Shown here: piece by piece, positions 1-3,400 of the stretch | How the letters are laid out: each line of letters begins with the position of its first letter | Numbering within the stretch: the first letter of the stretch is position 1 | NCBI GenBank assembly: GCA_020351895.1 | Contig: CP070672.1 | Coordinates: forward strand, 3,853,445 to 3,858,736 | Origin: Thermoplasmata archaeon | Lineage (GTDB): Archaea > Thermoplasmatota > Thermoplasmata > GCA-020350865 | Length of the DNA stretch: 5,292 bases | Reading direction: 5' to 3' | Notes under the pieces: generated by a model | Databases searched by the model: none | Told to the model about the DNA's origin: nothing | The model's input: only the letters and a program-made list of their open reading frames with translations | Translations under genes and position numbers: made by a program

Positions 1-20
1 CTTGAAAACCAATTTACAAC

Positions 21-99
21 GTCCCCAATCCCCACCCTTCCTCGCAAAAATTATCGCGGCTATCTGACCCGAAAATTTTTCCTCCTAGGGATTGGGGGC
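21..99. repeat. Imperfect 12-bp inverted repeat, arms 21-32 and 88-99
   Basis: CCCCAATCCC at 23-32 is the exact reverse complement of GGGATTGGGG at 88-97. The pairing extends outward through a T22/G98 wobble and a G21/C99 pair, giving a potential 12-bp stem around a 55-base loop. It may be the end of an upstream transcript, a protein-binding site or a chance structure. The G-rich right arm can instead pair with the C-run at 104-108, so the two structures exclude each other. Confidence 0.55.
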
Positions 100-108
100 A
101 CCTGCCCC
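95..108 (+). repeat. Short GC-rich hairpin
   Basis: GGGGC at 95-99 can pair with GCCCC at 104-108 around an ACCT loop. The following bases (tattcttcaaat) are A/T-rich but contain no long T-run. It therefore does not look like a bacterial intrinsic terminator, and archaeal terminators depend mainly on T-tracts. It overlaps the right arm of the larger inverted repeat. Confidence 0.4.
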
Positions 109-126
109 TATTCTTCAAATATAAAT

Positions 127-134
127 TTTATATA
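127..134 (+). promoter_or_regulatory. Distal archaeal TATA-box candidate
   Basis: TTTATATA matches the archaeal TATA-box consensus exactly, inside an A/T-rich run. Initiation about 25 bases downstream would fall near 155-162, giving a leader of about 200 bases whose first 70 contain no G. The element is nearly symmetric and could face either way. It is the better consensus match of the two boxes but the farther from the start codon. Confidence 0.4.
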
Positions 135-158
135 TTTTCGAATTGGACGAAGTGATTG

Positions 159-230
159 AAAAACACTCCTTACCAAAACTCCTCCTTCTTACATCATTAT
201 TCTCTCACACCCTTTTTCCTAAAAAATCAA
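159..230 (+). other. 72-base G-free, pyrimidine-rich tract
   Basis: No G occurs on the plus strand between G158 and G231. The tract includes runs such as ctcctccttctt and ccctttttcct. It would be unstructured as RNA. The five-T run at 213-217 could act as a weak archaeal terminator for an upstream transcript. No reading frame of note crosses it. Confidence 0.5.
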
Positions 231-251
231 GGTTTATCTGGGCTTTAGAGG

Positions 252-265
252 CCAAAATATAAATA
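252..265 (+). promoter_or_regulatory. Proximal BRE/TATA promoter candidate
   Basis: TATAAATA at 258-265 is preceded by CCAAAA, which suits the purine/A-rich TFB recognition element found just upstream of archaeal TATA boxes. Initiation 22-27 bases downstream would fall around 285-292, giving a leader of about 65-70 bases that includes the ribosome binding site. The position relative to the gene makes this the more likely promoter, although the motif alone is weak in A/T-rich DNA. Confidence 0.5.
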
Positions 266-344
266 ACTTATTATACATTAGTATTCCCATAAACTTTGGA
301 AGGGAACTGTCTTGGAAGGATGTTCTCAGAAAGTGTACAATCGG

Positions 345-350
345 GGAGGT
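345..350 (+). promoter_or_regulatory. Shine-Dalgarno sequence
   Basis: GGAGGT, within GGGGAGGT (343-350), is a strong match to the anti-Shine-Dalgarno sequence. It sits six bases before the ATG at 357. It fixes the start codon and indicates leadered translation rather than the leaderless type common in archaea. Confidence 0.9.
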
Positions 351-356
351 AATAAA

Positions 357-425
357 ATGAAAGTTAAAATATTGGGCACGCTCTTGTGTGTGATGATGAT
401 CGCTGTTATTTTCAATACAGTAGCA
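357..425 (+). other. Signal peptide (residues 1-23)
   Basis: The protein begins with a basic stretch (K2, K4) followed by a hydrophobic core from I5 to F19 (LGTLLCVMMIAVIF) and a small-residue cleavage site, most likely after A23 (T-V-A) or A26 (Q-N-A). This is a Sec-type signal peptide. C11 lies inside the hydrophobic core without a lipobox, so a lipoprotein is unlikely. A Thr/Ser/Gln-rich linker follows (about 29-46). Confidence 0.88.
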
Positions 426-3400
426 CAAAACGCTGGACAACTAGGTTCTGATACAACCACACATTCTTCACAACCAACTCAAAATACAGTACCAATGACT
501 ATACATCTCGAAGGAGAATATTATGTCTATATGGCTGATGCAGTTACATATGCCAGTGGATCCTGTGAATTGGTGGATGAGAGTACCAGTTCTAGTTATG
601 ACCTTGGGAGTTTTTCTAACGGACAATTCGTAAGAACAATCACTGTGAACGAAGATCACAATTATCATGTTACAGTTGTAGACAGTAATAACGATGTAGG
701 TCATAGCGTGACTTTCGCCCATGAAACCGATGTCTATCTGCCTAGTTTCCGCACCCATCAAACAACCAAGAGGGAGCTTTCATTGTTTGGGCAGCACGTG
801 AACACGGCAATCGACCAGGGCCTGGAGTTTCTGCGAAGAAATCAGGAGATTTATACACTTGGCGGAGTTGAATATGGCTATTGGCATTATCATTCTCCCG
901 ATCCTCCAATCACCACTTATGGTCCTTATGGCATATATCATGTAGCATCCACAGCTTTCGCGGTCCTTGCCTTTATCGATCAAACACCAGATCCAGATGA
1001 GGAGGAAGTGGTGGGTTACATTGGTTTGATTCCTGAGGATAGAGAATGCGTGGATAAGGCAATTAGACATGTTCTCAGATTTCAAAGGGATACCACCGAT
1101 GAATGGGATGGTGTGATTTCCGAGGTATACAACAGTGTAAGGATCTCCCATGGAAATTATGAGACTTCCTCCGCAATTATTGCATTATCGGAATATATGC
1201 TAACAAAGAATCCCAGCGACCCAGACTATACAAATGAGATTCAGGAAGCTGTTAACTTTGTAGTCAGATGGCAATATGATAACAACCGCCCTATTTATGC
1301 ACATACGCCTTCATCAGCTGGCTACGGAGGATTTGGCTATGCTCAGGCTGGCCCAGGTTTGGAAAATCAACCAGACATGTCTAACACTCCATTTGCGGTT
1401 GGAGCTCTTGGTGCAGCTCAGAACATACCAGGAATCGATATCGAGCAAGAGGATACAGACGGCCACTCCAAAGCATGGAGTTATGTAAATTCAACCAAGT
1501 CGTCAGGTACCTGGAATGACGGAGGTCATAGATATCATTTGCGTACATGGGGTCGTTATTTTGACTACAGATCATATGGCACTGCTACCGCAGCAGCCAT
1601 CTGGTGTTACAACATTTTTGGAGCTCCTATCAATGATCCTGAGGTGAATTCTGCATTAGAATGGTTCGGTTATAATCTACCTGGTCATGGTTACTACGGA
1701 TACGAAGAGCAACCAAAAAGGTGGCCCACCAACTATGACCCTACAAATCATCCTGAACACCTGGCTTATTGGAATTATTATTTTTACCTGTGGACTGCTT
1801 CGAAAGCTTTTGTATTGTACGACATTGAAAATGAAATCGGCGGAATGATCGACCCAACAACCACAATTTACGGAGCACAGCAACCACGTTGGTACTTCGA
1901 CTTTGCTTATAAACTATTATCACCTTATACCCTAGATCCCCCAGAATATTACCCTAACAACTTGCAATGGGTTAACACTGGACGAATGATTACAAATGTA
2001 TATTCTGACGGAGTGCAATATGCTTACTGGGAGCCGGCTCATAGGCTAACAATGATGAATTCCCTAATGGCGATACTCGTTTTGGAGCGTTCGACAGGTG
2101 GTGTAAGGCAAAAGGAACAACCTGTTGCAGATGCAGGTCCGGATCAAGAGGTGAATGAGGGGGATCCAGTTCCGTTTTTTGGATGTAATTCAATCGGTTC
2201 CTTAAACGACACTTCACCTTCTATAGAACCAGGTGTTGTAGCATTGTGGCATATGGATGAAGACTCGGGATCAATAATTTACGATGAAACCCCAAACAAC
2301 AATGATGGCACAATCTCGGGTGCAAATTGGGCAATAGGTAAGTTTGGATCCGCCTTGGAATTCGGTGACACTGATTTAGTGTACGAGATACCGGCCTCAT
2401 TTGATGACTCGATTACAGACGAAATCACTATCGTGTCGTGGATTTACTGGGAAGGCCCCCATCCATGGACCTACAGTCAAAATTCATATATTTTCGATGC
2501 TAGGGATTTCTTTGGTGCACGCGGGGGATTTATATTTTATTTAGATCTCAGCGGGACATTGATATTCTTGCTTTTATATGGAAATAACGTTTACGATTAC
2601 CAATTTGTTAACACTACGTGCAGGATTCCCATAGGAAGATGGACTCATGTAGCTGGCGTTCTTGACTTTACCAATCTTGAGTTAAAACTCTTCATCAATG
2701 GTAGGGAAGATGCAAATGTTATTCCGACAGAGCCATACAATGATTTTGAGAGCAGCCATAACGATGCCGCTATTGGTAACAATAGATATGCACCCACCGA
2801 TAGCCAATGGGCACCGTTTAACGGTGTTATCGATGAAGTTGTAATTTACAACAGGTCATTAACGGCACAAGAGCTACCCCGTGTTCCTTCAAGAATCACT
2901 TCCTACTATTGGGACTTCGATGTGAGCGATGGCATCGATTGGGATAATCCAGACGCTGAAGGTCCAACTCCTACGCATATTTATGGGGATGATGGGATTT
3001 ATACTGTAACCCTCAAAATCACCGATGAGACTAATGCATCTGACACCGACACATGCTTTGTCACAGTACACAATGTAGCTCCAACTTTGGACCCAAATGG
3101 TCCCTATTCTGGTTTCGAAGGTTCACCACTTACGATAACTTCGTTTGTTACCGATCCTGGGAGTGACGATTTAACCTTCACATGGAACTGGGGCGATGGG
3201 ACACCTATAACAAGTTATGTTCACTACAACGATGACGTGGGTCCCGAGCTTGTATACGATCCTTCTACCAACGAGGTAAAAAGTCCATGGGGAGAATACC
3301 CATTCATAATTACGGACACTTTGAATCACATTTACGGTGATAACGGTATATATCTTATCCTTTTAATAGTCAATGACGATGACGGTGGGGAAGCCTATGT

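Larger units (their letters stand above)
1..356. other. Intergenic leader region, no convincing gene
   Basis: This stretch lies upstream of the giant gene. It is A/T-rich apart from C- and G-runs in the first 110 bases. It holds an inverted repeat (21-99), a short GC hairpin (95-108), two TATA-like boxes (127-134 and 258-265), a G-free tract (159-230) and the ribosome binding site (345-350). Plus-strand frame 1 is open from base 1 to a TGA at 157-159, but its translation has no recognisable motif and its last third is AT-driven low-complexity sequence. It could be the tail of an upstream gene, but I do not call it one. Confidence 0.7.

Noticed and set aside
1..47. Minus-strand frame starting at GTG (33-35) or TTG (45-47) and running off the left edge
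   Set aside because: Only 11-15 codons are visible, with a weak upstream purine run. This is too little to support a divergent gene.
1..159. Plus-strand frame 1 open from the left edge to TGA at 157-159, a possible C-terminal end of an upstream gene
   Set aside because: 53 codons without a stop is not remarkable. The translation shows no motif, its end is AT-driven Asn/Ile/Phe sequence, and a perfect TATA box and the hairpins overlap it.
387..389. Cys11 as a lipoprotein attachment site
   Set aside because: It lies in the middle of the hydrophobic core, with no [LVI]-[AST]-[GA]-C lipobox and hydrophobic residues following it.
234..440. 68-codon minus-strand frame overlapping the promoter and signal peptide
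   Set aside because: It lies antisense to the well-supported gene start, has no ribosome binding site that I can see, and has a composition typical of a shadow frame.
1276..1488. 70-codon plus-strand frame inside the toroid domain
   Set aside because: It is out of frame with the main gene, and the main frame here encodes clear toroid motifs (GGFGYA, DMSNTPFAVGAL).
2232..2894. LamG segment considered as an assembly chimera or inserted mobile element
   Set aside because: The frame is continuous on both sides, there are no terminal repeats or transposase, and the domain begins and ends at sensible fold boundaries.
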